A DNA stretch of 64,000 nucleotides from Phycisphaerae bacterium. GTDB taxonomy: Bacteria > Planctomycetota > Phycisphaerae > UBA1845. The notes under the pieces are model-generated. The model saw only the letters and a program-made list of their open reading frames with translations. It ran no database searches and was not told where the DNA came from. The position numbers and the translations under genes are program-made. Below are positions 16,869 to 26,104 of the stretch, piece by piece; the stretch's first letter is position 1, and every line of letters starts with the position of its first letter. The stretch spans positions 24,627-88,626 of the forward strand of contig JAJVHU010000005.1 of NCBI GenBank assembly GCA_022072505.1, given 5' to 3'.

Positions 16869-18173
16869 ATGTACGAGATCGAGATGATTAATAATCTGTT
16901 TCAACGCGTACCGCTCGTCGAGGGCGGGTTGATGCTGATGCTGGCGGGTTGGCTCGGTTACCAGGCGCGAGAGTTGCCTTTGCGCCTGCTGGAGCTGCTG
17001 CGCGGCTGGACCACGCGCGTCGTCCAGATTCGCGAGACCTCGCCGCTCTTTGAAGCGTGGCTTGCCCTGCTGACCGAGAGCGCCGTTCGCCGCGGCGGTC
17101 CACGGACGCTGGAGGTGCGCGCGTGCCGCAACGATCGCGGCGACGAGGGCGTCAACGCGCGCTTCGCCGCCGGGACGGACGCGTTCTGGGCGCGGTTCTG
17201 CGACCGCTGGTGCCGCGTTTGCGTGTTCCGCGAGCAGGGAACCGCGGACGCGAACGATCTGTCCCGGAAACTGCTGATCCACATGGAGGTCGTCCTGGGC
17301 ACGGCCGGCGATCTCGAGCGAATGATGCGCGCCGCCAAGGCCCGCGCGGACGCCGGCACGGAGCGCCAGTGGGTGGACATCTGCAATAAGTACGGATCGC
17401 GCACCCGGCTTGCCTTGCCGCGCCGCGCGATGGAAACGCTCTGTCTGCCCCGGGAGTTCTTCGCGCCGATCGAGTCGCGCGTCCGCGAGTTCCTCGACGG
17501 CCGCAAGGATTACGAGCGCGCGGGGATCCCCTGGCGATTCGGAGTGCTGCTGCACGGCGCGCCGGGCACCGGAAAGACGTCCATCGCCCACGTCCTCGCC
17601 TCGACGCTCCAACGGCGCCTCGCCGTGATTCCGCTGGCGGACCTGCGCTCGGATGAGGATATGGTTTCAGCGTTCGACGCCGTCGTCGATCCGTCGATCG
17701 TGCTGATCGAGGACGTGGACTGCGCGTTCATCAAGCGGAACAATGAGGACGCCGAGGGCATCACCTTCTCCGGCTTCCTCAACTGCATCGACGGGATGCT
17801 CGCGCCGCACAACGGGCGCATCCTCATCATGACCACGAACCATGTGGATCGACTTGACCCCGCGCTGATTCGCCCGGGGCGCATCGACCTGCGCGTCGAA
17901 GTCCCGCGTCTGACCCGTGACGCCGCGATCGACTACGTGGACCGTGTGTTTCCGCATATGCCGACCCGGCACGAGATTGTCGATCGGATCATGCGCGAGC
18001 CCGCGCCGACGCCCGCAGCGCTGATCAACCACCTGATGACCGCGGGTTGGCGCAGATCGGTCGCGGTCGGGCTTCAGCCGACAGGCCGGAATCGCCGCCG
18101 TTGTCCAGCCCCCGGCGGGCTCCCCGGCGGCGCCCGGAATGCAGAAGGCGTCTGCGACTCGAGGAGCCAATGA
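16869..18173 (+). CDS. BCS1-like AAA ATPase with N-terminal membrane segment
   Basis: A 434-residue protein with one membrane segment near residues 17-33, a BCS1-type middle domain ending [16 protein letters not shown], and an AAA domain with Walker [10 protein letters not shown] (from residue 230), Walker [42 protein letters not shown] and an arginine finger. In eukaryotes, BCS1 is the mitochondrial translocase that inserts the Rieske protein into complex III; here the substrate is unknown. The match at SGFLNxIDG and the TTN motif places it in the BCS1 group. The last 40 residues or so are arginine/proline rich and unlike the family. ATG 16869 has GAAGG upstream. It is convergent with the chromate transporter. 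Confidence 0.84.
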   Translation: MYEIEMINNLFQRVPLVEGGLMLMLAGWLGYQARELPLRLLELLRGWTTRVVQIRETSPLFEAWLALLTESAVRRGGPRTLEVRACRNDRGDEGVNARFAAGTDAFWARFCDRWCRVCVFREQGTADANDLSRKLLIHMEVVLGTAGDLERMMRAAKARADAGTERQWVDICNKYGSRTRLALPRRAMETLCLPREFFAPIESRVREFLDGRKDYERAGIPWRFGVLLHGAPGTGKTSIAHVLASTLQRRLAVIPLADLRSDEDMVSAFDAVVDPSIVLIEDVDCAFIKRNNEDAEGITFSGFLNCIDGMLAPHNGRILIMTTNHVDRLDPALIRPGRIDLRVEVPRLTRDAAIDYVDRVFPHMPTRHEIVDRIMREPAPTPAALINHLMTAGWRRSVAVGLQPTGRNRRRCPAPGGLPGGARNAEGVCDSRSQ

Positions 18174-18253
18174 TGTCAGGCGTAACGCTTTTTGATCGGA
18201 TATCCCGGGTTTCCCAAGGTTCCCCGAAGCATACCGGAAGATGCCTCGGCGGG

Positions 18254-19720
18254 TCAGGCGGAGAGCGCGCGCCACAGCGCCCCTGCCGCGCCGCCGCAAA
18301 GGATGACGAGGATGAGGTTCCGCTTCATCACCAGGGCGACGAAAGCCCCGGCGGCGATGGCGATTGCGGCCCCGTCCACGCCGCGCTCCTTCGGCCAGAA
18401 CACCTGCCCCGCGAACCACACCGCCAGGTTCAGCACGACGCCGACGACCGAGGCCGTGATCGCGGACAACGCGGCGGTCAGCGCCGCGTGGCGGCGCAGG
18501 CGTTCGACGAAAGGCGCGCCGAGGAGAATCCAAAGGAAGCACGGCGCGAACGTCGTCCACGTCGTGATCCCCGCTCCCAGCGTCGCCATCAGCAGCGGCG
18601 ACGTCCCGCCGGCGCTCAACGCGCCGCCGGAACTCAACGATCCGTCCGCGTGCCCTCCGCCACCGCCGTGCCAGCCGCCGAGGAACCCGACCCACTGCAC
18701 GACCATGATGAGCGGTCCGGGCGTCGTCTCCGCCAGACCCAGACCGTCGAGCATCTGCGCGGCGGTCAGCCACCCCTCGCGCTCGACCGCGTGCTGCGCG
18801 ACGTAGGGCAGAACGGCGTAGGCGCCGCCGAAGGTCACCATCGCGGCCTTGCTGAAGAAGACGCCCTCGCGCACCAGCACGTGATCGCGCCCGCCGATCG
18901 CCGCCACGATCAGGACCGGCGCCCACCAGATCGCGCCGCAGACGAGGATCACACGCAGCGCCCGGCGGATCGAGGCGGTCGCGTACGCGGGGAGCGCCGT
19001 GTCGTCGTCGATCACGGCGCGCGGGTGCGGGGTCGGCTCGCCGGACGACTTCGACGCCCCGTGCCCGCGAAGGACGACGAACTTGTCCGGGCGGACGCGC
19101 GCCCCCAGCAGGCCGATCACGCCCGCGCCGATCACGATCGCCGGGAAAGGAATCTTGAAGAAGTAGATCGCGATGAACGCCAGCGCCGCCAGCGCCCCCA
19201 TCACCTCGTTCTTCAGCGCCTTGCTCCCGATGCGCCACACCGCCATCGCCACCACGGCGATCACCGCGGGCTTCAGGCCGTAAAACAACGACTCGACCCA
19301 GCCGACTTTTCCGAACGTGACATAGACGTACGAAAGCAGCCACAACAGCGCGGCGCCCGGCAGGACAAAGAGCACGCCCGCGACGATCCCGCCCCAGGTG
19401 CGGTGCAGCAGCCAGCCGATGTAGGTCGCAAGCTGCTGCGCCTCGGGACCGGGCAGCAACATGCAGAAGTTCAGGGCGTGAAGAAAGCGGGATTCGCTGA
19501 TCCATCGCCGGCGCTCGACCAGTTCCTCGTGCATGACCGCGATCTGCCCGGTCGGTCCGCCGAAACTGATGAACCCGAGCTTCAGCCAGAAGAGCAGCGC
19601 CTGCACAAAGGACGGATGCGCGGGAGCATCGCACGCCCGCGGCGCGCCGCCGGCTCGCGCGGTGCCACCGTCCGCCGGAGCGTGAGGGGTCGCGGGCGCC
19701 GCGCCTTGGGCATCGTTCAT
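18254..19720 (-). CDS. chrA: Chromate transporter, two-domain (ChrA family)
   Basis: A 488-residue membrane protein made of two CHR halves. The first has [32 protein letters not shown] and [24 protein letters not shown], and the second has [28 protein letters not shown] and [18 protein letters not shown]. About 10-12 hydrophobic segments are visible. Family members export chromate from the cytoplasm and confer resistance. The N-terminal 45 residues are low complexity. The start ATG at 19720 is preferred over the TTG at 19756, but neither has a strong ribosome binding site. It lies 57 bases downstream of the aspartyl protease gene on the same strand. Confidence 0.9.
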   Translation of the reverse strand: MNDAQGAAPATPHAPADGGTARAGGAPRACDAPAHPSFVQALLFWLKLGFISFGGPTGQIAVMHEELVERRRWISESRFLHALNFCMLLPGPEAQQLATYIGWLLHRTWGGIVAGVLFVLPGAALLWLLSYVYVTFGKVGWVESLFYGLKPAVIAVVAMAVWRIGSKALKNEVMGALAALAFIAIYFFKIPFPAIVIGAGVIGLLGARVRPDKFVVLRGHGASKSSGEPTPHPRAVIDDDTALPAYATASIRRALRVILVCGAIWWAPVLIVAAIGGRDHVLVREGVFFSKAAMVTFGGAYAVLPYVAQHAVEREGWLTAAQMLDGLGLAETTPGPLIMVVQWVGFLGGWHGGGGGHADGSLSSGGALSAGGTSPLLMATLGAGITTWTTFAPCFLWILLGAPFVERLRRHAALTAALSAITASVVGVVLNLAVWFAGQVFWPKERGVDGAAIAIAAGAFVALVMKRNLILVILCGGAAGALWRALSA

Positions 19721-19777
19721 GACGGCAGGCTTACCTGTCGCGCGCCGCGCCGTCAAACAAGGAGGTCGCGGCCGAAA

Positions 19778-20665
19778 TCATCGCGCCGCTGATCCATCCG
19801 GGGCGGGATCGTCCGTTTCGGCGAGATCCGCGACCCAGACCGTGCGGGCGTCGTCGCGGTAGTCGAAGCACCAGGTGTCCGCCCACGCGCCCATCAGGTC
19901 CGTGCCGATGATCATGTCGGGCAGGCCCTCGGTGTCGTAGGTCGAGGCGTAGACGCGGGCGACGCCCAGCACGGGATGTCCGATCGTGACCACCACGAGG
20001 TCCGCGCCGCGCGACGGCTGCGGCGGGACGATTCCCGCGCGCATCACCGTGCGCGTCGATCCGGTGTCGAGGAGGGCGTGAAGGACGGCGGTGCGGTCGC
20101 CGTCCGAGACCTCCACTTCGATGAAGGAACCGGAGAAATCCCGGAGCAGCCCCTCGGGACGGGCGGAGGACAATCCGAAGGTGTCCGCGGGAACCTCATC
20201 GGTCAGCACCGCGTCGCCGGTCGTGAAATCCAGGTGAACGACTTTTTTTGCTTTCTGAAGGAACCCGAGTCCGACGCCGTTGCAGACGCAGGCGGACAGC
20301 CCGACGATCGCGCCCGTCCCCCGCATCGTCAGACCGGCGACGGTGTAATCGAAAGGCCCGGTGATCGAGACGTGCTCGCGTCCGCCGAACGCCAACACCT
20401 CCAGCTCGCCCTGGATCGGCAATCCGAAGGGTTCGCTGAGCAAGACCTCGAACTCGCCGCCGGTGTCCAGAAAAGCCGGGCCGATGTCGCGGTCGCCGAT
20501 CGAGAGAGGAAAGTAAAAGAGCCGCGGTTGCGGACGTTCGAGCACGGCGTCGCACCCGGCGGTCACCAGGGTTCCGGCGACGATCGCCGCAAGGCTGACC
20601 AGGGCGTAAGCGCGGATCGAGGCGCGCCGGCGCGGCGCGCGGAAACGAACCTCGGGTTGCATCAT
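19778..20665 (-). CDS. Lipoprotein aspartyl protease-like protein with two DTG motifs
   Basis: A 295-residue protein with a lipoprotein signal (lipobox VTAGC, cysteine 38). It carries two DTG active-site motifs: AFLDTGGEFEVLL (Asp67) and ALLDTGSTRTVM (Asp200). They fall at about equal distances in two similar halves of some 130 residues, and the second half contains PDMIIGTDLMGAW, a strand close to the IIGxDLL found in retropepsin-like domains. Two motifs in one chain are what pepsins have; bacterial members usually carry one DTG and work as dimers. The start is an ATG pair at 20665/20662 with GGGGAGGA upstream. Substrate unknown; the neighbouring chromate transporter does not help. Confidence 0.75.
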   Translation of the reverse strand: MMQPEVRFRAPRRRASIRAYALVSLAAIVAGTLVTAGCDAVLERPQPRLFYFPLSIGDRDIGPAFLDTGGEFEVLLSEPFGLPIQGELEVLAFGGREHVSITGPFDYTVAGLTMRGTGAIVGLSACVCNGVGLGFLQKAKKVVHLDFTTGDAVLTDEVPADTFGLSSARPEGLLRDFSGSFIEVEVSDGDRTAVLHALLDTGSTRTVMRAGIVPPQPSRGADLVVVTIGHPVLGVARVYASTYDTEGLPDMIIGTDLMGAWADTWCFDYRDDARTVWVADLAETDDPAPDGSAAR

Positions 20666-20955
20666 TGCGGCCCGTCCTCCCCTCTCGGCGTGCATCGGAA
20701 ACATGCTACGCCGCGGCAAGTGTCCGGTTAACCTGGGCGGCCGCGTCCCCACCCCGCGGGCGGGGGCGCCGTCCCGGTGATACATCGACCTCCCCGCCGT
20801 GCCACCTGAAGCGCATCGCCCGCGGCGTGCTCCCGACGGGCAAGTCGCAGGATGGCGCGGTGGAAACCGGCGCGGCGCGGGAGTACAACCGGTTCGCAAA
20901 AGTGACGCGGCTTGCGCCAGATCCTGCGAAGGTCGCGTCCGATCGGAACAGGGGG

Positions 20956-21615
20956 ATGGCAATGCAGACGCTGACCGCCGAGGAAGCGCGCCTGCTGGGC
21001 GTGCTGATTGAGAAAGCCCTGACGACGCCGGACGCGTATCCGCTGACAATCAACGCGATGACGGCCGGGTGCAATCAGAAAAGCAACCGGGATCCCGTCG
21101 AGGAGTATGACGAGGGGCAGGTCTTCCGCGCGCTGAACCTCCTTCGGAACAAGGGCCTGGTCGATCAGGCGCCGCCGTCGCCGGGGGCGCGGTCGAACCG
21201 TTATCAGCACAAATGCGTGGAGTTGCTGCGCTGGAGCCGGGGCAAGCAGGCGGTGATGGCGGAGCTGATGCTGCGCGGTCCGCAGACCCTCGCCGAGCTT
21301 CGGGCGCGCGGGTCGCGGATGACGTTGCTGACCGATGTCGCGGCGGTGACGGACATCCTTGGCGAACTGATGCAGTCCGATCCGCCGCTGGTGACGCTGA
21401 TTCCGCGCGGCGCCGGACAGCGCGAGGATCGTTACGCGCATCTGCTGTGCGGACCGGTGGACGCGGAGGCGCTTTCGCGGTCGCCGGCGCGGAGCGCCCC
21501 GGAACCCTTGCAGGCGCGTTCGGATGACGCCTCCGCCGCGCAGCGCCTTGACGGCCTTGAACGCCGCGTCGAGGCGCTGGAGGCGCGGCTTGCCCGGCTG
21601 GAGTCTCAGACCTAA
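20956..21615 (+). CDS. YceH/DUF480-family winged-helix protein
   Basis: A 219-residue homologue of E. coli YceH. Blocks match along the whole length: LTAEEARLLGVLIEKALTTPDAYPLTINAMTAGCNQKSNR, LRNKGLVDQAPP, AVMAELMLRGPQTLAELRARGSRM and PRGAGQREDRYAHLLCG. The C-terminus adds a coiled coil (LDGLERRVEALEARLARLE). YceH folds as tandem winged helices; its DNA target is not known. Two nearby ATGs (20956 and 20962) fit; 20956 is taken because of the GGAACAGGGGG context. It is divergent from the aspartyl protease gene and precedes hsp20 by about 150 bases. Confidence 0.88.
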   Translation: MAMQTLTAEEARLLGVLIEKALTTPDAYPLTINAMTAGCNQKSNRDPVEEYDEGQVFRALNLLRNKGLVDQAPPSPGARSNRYQHKCVELLRWSRGKQAVMAELMLRGPQTLAELRARGSRMTLLTDVAAVTDILGELMQSDPPLVTLIPRGAGQREDRYAHLLCGPVDAEALSRSPARSAPEPLQARSDDASAAQRLDGLERRVEALEARLARLESQT

Positions 21616-21654
21616 AATCAATGCGCGGAGGTGCAACCGGTTCAATCAGGCGGC

Positions 21655-21687
21655 GCTTGACTCAACGTGGTGCTTGACTCAACGTGG
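21655..21687 (+). repeat. Two tandem 16-bp direct repeats with a 17-bp period
   Basis: GCTTGACTCAACGTGG occurs at 21655-21670 and again at 21672-21687. The spacing of 17 bases is close to a promoter spacing and each unit contains TTGACT. It lies upstream of the hsp20 gene, and the REP hairpin at 21694-21711 lies between it and the gene. Confidence 0.6.
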
Positions 21688-21693
21688 AATCCG

Positions 21694-21711
21694 CGCGGGC
21701 TGAAGCCCGCG
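21694..21711 (-). repeat. REP-like hairpin (GAGCCGCGGGCTTCAGCCCGCG family)
   Basis: CGCGGGCT and AGCCCGCG form a perfect 8-bp stem around GA. On the minus strand the block reads ACCGAGCCGCGGGCTTCAGC. The same wording occurs at 45177-45200 and, with a different core, at 46045-46068. Confidence 0.6.
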
Positions 21712-21768
21712 GCTCGGTTCCGCAACGAGGTTTGAGACCGGCAGGCCGGTGCTTCAGGGAGATCGATC

Positions 21769-22227
21769 ATGCCTTTCAACCCCTTCGGCAAAGAGGTTCA
21801 TCTGAACATGACGGACATCCAGGACGAGATGCAGCGGATGTTCCAGCGTCTCTGGGCGGCCGGAGCGCGGGTCAACCCCTTCAGCGAAAGCGACTGGATT
21901 CCTTACGTCGAGGTGCGCGACGAAGCGGAGCGCGTCGTGGTGACCGCGGAGGTTCCCGGCGTGGACATTGGCGCGGTGGACGTGTCCTTCGCGGAGGGGC
22001 TGCTGACGATCAGCGGCAACAAGGGTGAACCTTCCGGCGAGGCGGCGGCGGGAAAGAAGCTCGTCAGCGAGCGCCGCTACGGTGCGTTCGCTCGAACGCT
22101 GCCGATCCCGCACAAGATCGAGCCGGACCGGATCACGGCGTCGTGCCGCAAGGGCGTGCTCGAGGTCGTGCTGCCGAAGTCGCGGTCCGCGACGGCGCGG
22201 ACGATCAAGGTTGAAAACAGCGAGTGA
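21769..22227 (+). CDS. Small heat-shock protein (Hsp20/alpha-crystallin family)
   Basis: A 152-residue protein with the alpha-crystallin domain in the middle (DWIPYVEVRDEAERVVVTAEVPGV, FAEGLLTISGNK). The conserved GAFARTLPIPHKIEPDRITASCRKGVLEVVLPKS is near the end, and an N-terminal arm (NPFGKEVHLNMTDIQDEMQRMF) precedes it. Such proteins bind unfolding proteins without ATP. The ATG at 21769 follows CAGGGAG. No CIRCE element or heat-shock sigma promoter is obvious. The gene overlaps the next by 4 bases (GTGA), so the membrane protein behind it is co-translated. Confidence 0.88.
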   Translation: MPFNPFGKEVHLNMTDIQDEMQRMFQRLWAAGARVNPFSESDWIPYVEVRDEAERVVVTAEVPGVDIGAVDVSFAEGLLTISGNKGEPSGEAAAGKKLVSERRYGAFARTLPIPHKIEPDRITASCRKGVLEVVLPKSRSATARTIKVENSE

Positions 22228-23159
22228 TCCGTCATGACCGCGGCGCTGCGCGGTTGCTCGTCTCCGCGCCGGCGCTCGTGCTTTACACGTGCCTTTTTCT
22301 CGTGGTCCCGCCGCGTGAGGCGCTTCCGGACGGGTGGGCGGACGGCTGGCTGACCGTGCGCAAGGGGCTTTTCACACGGCTCAGCGACGGGATTGAGCGC
22401 GCGGCGGCGCGTTGGACGGGATCCGCCCCGGCGTCGCCGGTGAAGCGTCACGCGGCGAACGCGGTCTACTTCACGCTCATCATGACCGTCGCGCCCGCGG
22501 GCGTGATGGCGCTGCTGCGGCGTGGTCGCCCGTCGGAATACGGCACGCGGCGACCGAACCGCCAGGGGTGGCGGCTCCTGATCGTCAGTTATGCGGTCGC
22601 GCTGCCTTTTCTGATCTGGATGGTGGCGAGCCCGTCGTTCATTCCCTACTACATCCGCGATCTGCGGGCGTCTCCGGCGACGTTCATCAGCAGCTACGCC
22701 GTCATGATGTTCGGCGAACACTTGTATTTGCACGGCGTCGTCCTCGCCCTCTGCTGTCCCGGCGGAAGGTGGCCGGAACCGCGCCTCGCGTGCTCCGCGG
22801 AGCCCGCGTCGCCCGAGGGGGCGCCGGATCGCGCGCCGGCCGGACGCGGGGCGATCGCGCTGCTGCGCTGGGTGGGGTTCGCGCAGGCGCGCGACGGCGT
22901 CGGGGGCTGGCGCGGCGCAACGCGGTGGCTGGGCTTGCCGGACGGGGCGACCGCGGCCCTTCTGATGTCCACGTTTCTTTTCGGGTTGGTTCACTGGGGC
23001 AAGGATCCGCGGGAGTTCCTGCTTTCGATCCCGGGCGGACTGGCGTCGGCGTATCTGGCGTTGCGCGGCGGTTCCTGGCTTGTACCGTTCCTGCTGCACC
23101 TGGCGACGGCGGGGACGGCGTGTCTGCTGATGCTGTCCGCCGCGCCGGCGGCGGGCTGA
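22224..23159 (+). CDS. CPBP-like membrane protein with degenerate protease motifs
   Basis: A 311-residue protein with about six to eight hydrophobic segments. The C-terminal half resembles a CPBP/ABI domain: FLFGLVHWGKDPREFLLSIPGGLASAYLALRGGSWLVPFLLHLATAG carries the second (FxxxH) and third (H) motifs. The first motif of active CPBP proteases, EExxxR, is not present; the candidate position reads FGEHLYLHG. It may therefore be an inactive family member or have lost activity. A GTG at 22224 overlaps the hsp20 stop by 4 bases. Confidence 0.6.
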   Translation: MIRHDRGAARLLVSAPALVLYTCLFLVVPPREALPDGWADGWLTVRKGLFTRLSDGIERAAARWTGSAPASPVKRHAANAVYFTLIMTVAPAGVMALLRRGRPSEYGTRRPNRQGWRLLIVSYAVALPFLIWMVASPSFIPYYIRDLRASPATFISSYAVMMFGEHLYLHGVVLALCCPGGRWPEPRLACSAEPASPEGAPDRAPAGRGAIALLRWVGFAQARDGVGGWRGATRWLGLPDGATAALLMSTFLFGLVHWGKDPREFLLSIPGGLASAYLALRGGSWLVPFLLHLATAGTACLLMLSAAPAAG

Positions 23160-23242
23160 CGCGGCGGCGCTGGAGCGATCCGCTCGGCCGGGTAAAATGC
23201 TTCCTGAGACTCCGGATCCTTCCAGAAGGGAGCAGCAACTTG

Positions 23243-25999
23243 GTGCGCAACATGATCCTCAGAGGCATCCTGATTTCGCTTTTTCCGGCGACCACGGTCG
23301 CGGTTGGACAAACCGTGCCCGTCGAGAAGTACACGCTTCCCAACGGCATGACGGTCATCCTCCACGAGGATCACGCCCTCCCCGTGGCCGCGGTGAACCT
23401 CTGGTATCGCGTCGGATCGAAGGATGAGCAGCCGGGGCGCAGCGGGTTCGCGCATTTGTTCGAACACCTGATGTTCATGGGCACCGCGCGGGCGCCGGGC
23501 AACGCCTTCGACGTCCTGATGGAGTCCGGCGGAGGCTGGAACAACGCCTCGACCAGCGAGGACCGCACGAATTATTACTCGTTCGGACCGTCGAGCCTGC
23601 TGCCGACGCTGCTGTGGCTCGACGCGGACCGGCTCGAGGCGCTCGGCGAGAACATGACGCTCGAGAAGCTGGACAAGCAGCGCGAGGTCGTGCGGAACGA
23701 GCGTCGGCAGACCTCCGAGAACACGCCTTACGGGCGGGCGGAGCTGCGCATTCCGGAAATGATGTTCCCCGCGGGGCATCCTTATCATCACACCGTCATC
23801 GGATCGCACGAGGATCTTCAGGCCGCCACCGTGGACGACGTGAAGAACTTCTTCGCGACGTACTACGTGCCCTGCAATGCGTCGCTGGTGGTGGCCGGGG
23901 ATTTCGACCCGGCGACGATCAAGCCGCTGATCGCGCGGCTCTTCGGAACGCTGCCGCGCGGGTCTGAACCGGTCCACATGTCCGCGGCGCCGGTGAAGCT
24001 GGACCGCGTCAAGCGCACGACGATGAGCGACGACGTCGAGTTTCCGCGAGTCTGGATGGTGTATCACAGTCCGAAGCACTACGCCGACGGCGACGCGGAG
24101 ATGGACCTCCTCGCCCGTGTGCTCAGCAACGGCATCACCAGCCGCCTCTACCAGCGCCTGATGTACGGCGACAACAAGCTGGCCGTCGACGTCAGCGCGT
24201 ATCAGCAGTCGATGCTGCTGGGGTCGATCTTCCACGTCATCGTGGATGCGCCGCCGGAGGCGGATCTGGCGGCGGTGGAGAAGGCCGTGGACGAGGTGAT
24301 CGCCGAGTTGCGTGAGCAGGGGCCGTCCAAGGACGAACTGGAACGGGAGAAGGCGTCGCTCGAGCACGAGATGCTCGACGGAATGCAGCCCGTGCTCGAG
24401 CGGGCGGACATGCTGAACCAGTACGAGTTCGCGTTCGGCGAACCGGACGCGTTCAAGCGCGACCTGGACCGCTACCGCAACGCGACGGCGGAAGGCGTGC
24501 GGAACTGGGCGCGCCAGGTGCTGACGCCCGACGCCCGGTTGATTCTGCACGTGCTGCCGGAGCTTCCCGCGCCGCCGTCGGACCCTCGGGCGACGGCGCC
24601 GAAGACCGCGTCATCGGACAAGGCGACGCTCCCGGAGCCGGCGACGTTCACGTTGTCCAACGGTCTGAAGGTGCAGCACTGGGAGCGCACGGCGCTTCCG
24701 CTGACGTGCGTCTCGCTGGTGTTCAACGGCGGCGCGTCGCTGGACGCGTTCGAGACCTGCGGACTGGCGTCGGTGACGGCGGACATGCTTTCGGCCGGAG
24801 CGGGATCGCGCGGGGCGCTGGAGTTCGAGGAGGCGCTGAAGGCGATCGGGGCCGACTTCTCCGCGTCGGTCGATCGAGAGTGGTCCTCCGTTGATCTTCA
24901 GATTCTCACGCGGAATCTGGACCCGGCGCTGGGTTTGATGGCGGACGCCGTGATGCGCCCGGCGTTCGACGCGAAGGAGTGGAAGCGCGTCAAGCGCGAC
25001 GCGGTCAATTATCTCAAGTCCGAGCGCGACGACCCGGCGTCGGTGGCGAGCGCCGTGGGGCTGCGGGCGTTCTTCGGCGACGCGCATCCTTACGGGCGGC
25101 CGGTGGACGGCACGCCCGAGGCCGTGCAGAAACTCGAACTCGATCAGGTCAAGGCGTTTCACGTCCGCGCGTACTCGCCGCGGCGCGCGACCCTGCTGAC
25201 CGCCGGCGACCTCTCCGCCGAGCAGATGAAGGTGAAGCTCGAACCGGTGTTCGGATCGTGGACCGGTCCGGAGGCGGGGGATGAGCCGATCTGGCCTGGC
25301 GCGCCCGAGGGGGCGATGCGCGTCGTGCTCGTGCATCGCCCCGGCGCGGTGCAGACCGTCGTGCGGTTCTTCGCGCCCGGACCTGCGTACGACGCCCCGC
25401 AGCGCGTCGCGCTGGAGGCGTTCGGCACGATCCTCGGCGGAAGCTTCACCAGCCGGTTGAATCAGAATCTCCGGGAAGACAAGGGGTACACCTACGGCGC
25501 ACGTTGTGCGTACGCCTTCGGGAGGCACACGGGGTACTTTCAGGCGGGCGCAAGCGTTCACGCGGAGGTGACCGGCGCGTCCCTGAAGGAGTTTTTCGCG
25601 GAGTTCGATCGCATCCGCGGCGGCGACATCGGCGAGGACGAGGCGGCGAAGGCGAAGGCGCAGGTCCGGACGGATGTGCTCGAGGGCATTGAGTCGCTCT
25701 CGGGGTTGCTGACGTTTGCGGGTGAGCTGGCGCATCTGGACCGGCCGTTCTCGAGCCTGGCGGAGGATCTGACGGCGCTGAACACGATCCCGGCGTCTCA
25801 GCTCAACGAGCTGGCCCGTCCGGCCGTCGCCCTGGAAAAAAGCGTGCTGGTGCTGGTCGGCGACCGCGACGTGATCCGCAGGCAGATCGCCGATCTGAAG
25901 CTGCCTGCGCCGATCGAGCTCGACGAAGCGGGCAATCCGACGGAACGCGATCGAAGTCCGGCCGTCGGCGCGTCGCGGGAGCCTGCCCCTCATCCGTGA
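23243..25999 (+). CDS. Secreted M16-family (insulinase-like) peptidase with two M16 halves
   Basis: A 918-residue exported protein. A short signal (RGILISLFPATTVAVGQ) precedes the first M16 unit, which has the inverted zinc motif HLFEH (His71, Glu74, His75) in SGFAHLFEHLMFMG and the downstream RTNYYSFG and VVRNERRQTSE blocks. The second unit (from about residue 460, SLVFNGGASLDAF) follows the M16 fold but lacks the HxxEH motif, so one active half is paired with one inactive half, the usual arrangement for bacterial paired M16 proteases. Such proteins degrade short peptides in the periplasm. The start is uncertain: TTG 23240, GTG 23243 and ATG 23252 are all in frame, and AAGGGAG at 23226-23232 favours the first two. 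Confidence 0.87.
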   Translation: MRNMILRGILISLFPATTVAVGQTVPVEKYTLPNGMTVILHEDHALPVAAVNLWYRVGSKDEQPGRSGFAHLFEHLMFMGTARAPGNAFDVLMESGGGWNNASTSEDRTNYYSFGPSSLLPTLLWLDADRLEALGENMTLEKLDKQREVVRNERRQTSENTPYGRAELRIPEMMFPAGHPYHHTVIGSHEDLQAATVDDVKNFFATYYVPCNASLVVAGDFDPATIKPLIARLFGTLPRGSEPVHMSAAPVKLDRVKRTTMSDDVEFPRVWMVYHSPKHYADGDAEMDLLARVLSNGITSRLYQRLMYGDNKLAVDVSAYQQSMLLGSIFHVIVDAPPEADLAAVEKAVDEVIAELREQGPSKDELEREKASLEHEMLDGMQPVLERADMLNQYEFAFGEPDAFKRDLDRYRNATAEGVRNWARQVLTPDARLILHVLPELPAPPSDPRATAPKTASSDKATLPEPATFTLSNGLKVQHWERTALPLTCVSLVFNGGASLDAFETCGLASVTADMLSAGAGSRGALEFEEALKAIGADFSASVDREWSSVDLQILTRNLDPALGLMADAVMRPAFDAKEWKRVKRDAVNYLKSERDDPASVASAVGLRAFFGDAHPYGRPVDGTPEAVQKLELDQVKAFHVRAYSPRRATLLTAGDLSAEQMKVKLEPVFGSWTGPEAGDEPIWPGAPEGAMRVVLVHRPGAVQTVVRFFAPGPAYDAPQRVALEAFGTILGGSFTSRLNQNLREDKGYTYGARCAYAFGRHTGYFQAGASVHAEVTGASLKEFFAEFDRIRGGDIGEDEAAKAKAQVRTDVLEGIESLSGLLTFAGELAHLDRPFSSLAEDLTALNTIPASQLNELARPAVALEKSVLVLVGDRDVIRRQIADLKLPAPIELDEAGNPTERDRSPAVGASREPAPHP

Positions 26000-26104
26000 C
26001 GGCCCGATCCGAGCGGCAGGGGTCCGAATCACCCCGGCAAGCCGACCGGTTGAAAGGTTCCGAACGTCAGCGTGAAATCGAACCCCGTCGAGGACCGGCG
26101 CACG

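Noticed and set aside
18047..19792. Plus-strand open frame opposite the chromate transporter
   Set aside because: Antisense shadow of a clear transporter gene.
22412..23240. Upstream extension of the M16 peptidase frame (open from 22412)
   Set aside because: It overlaps the CPBP-like gene on the same strand in another frame; the M16 signal peptide begins near 23243 and has its own ribosome site.
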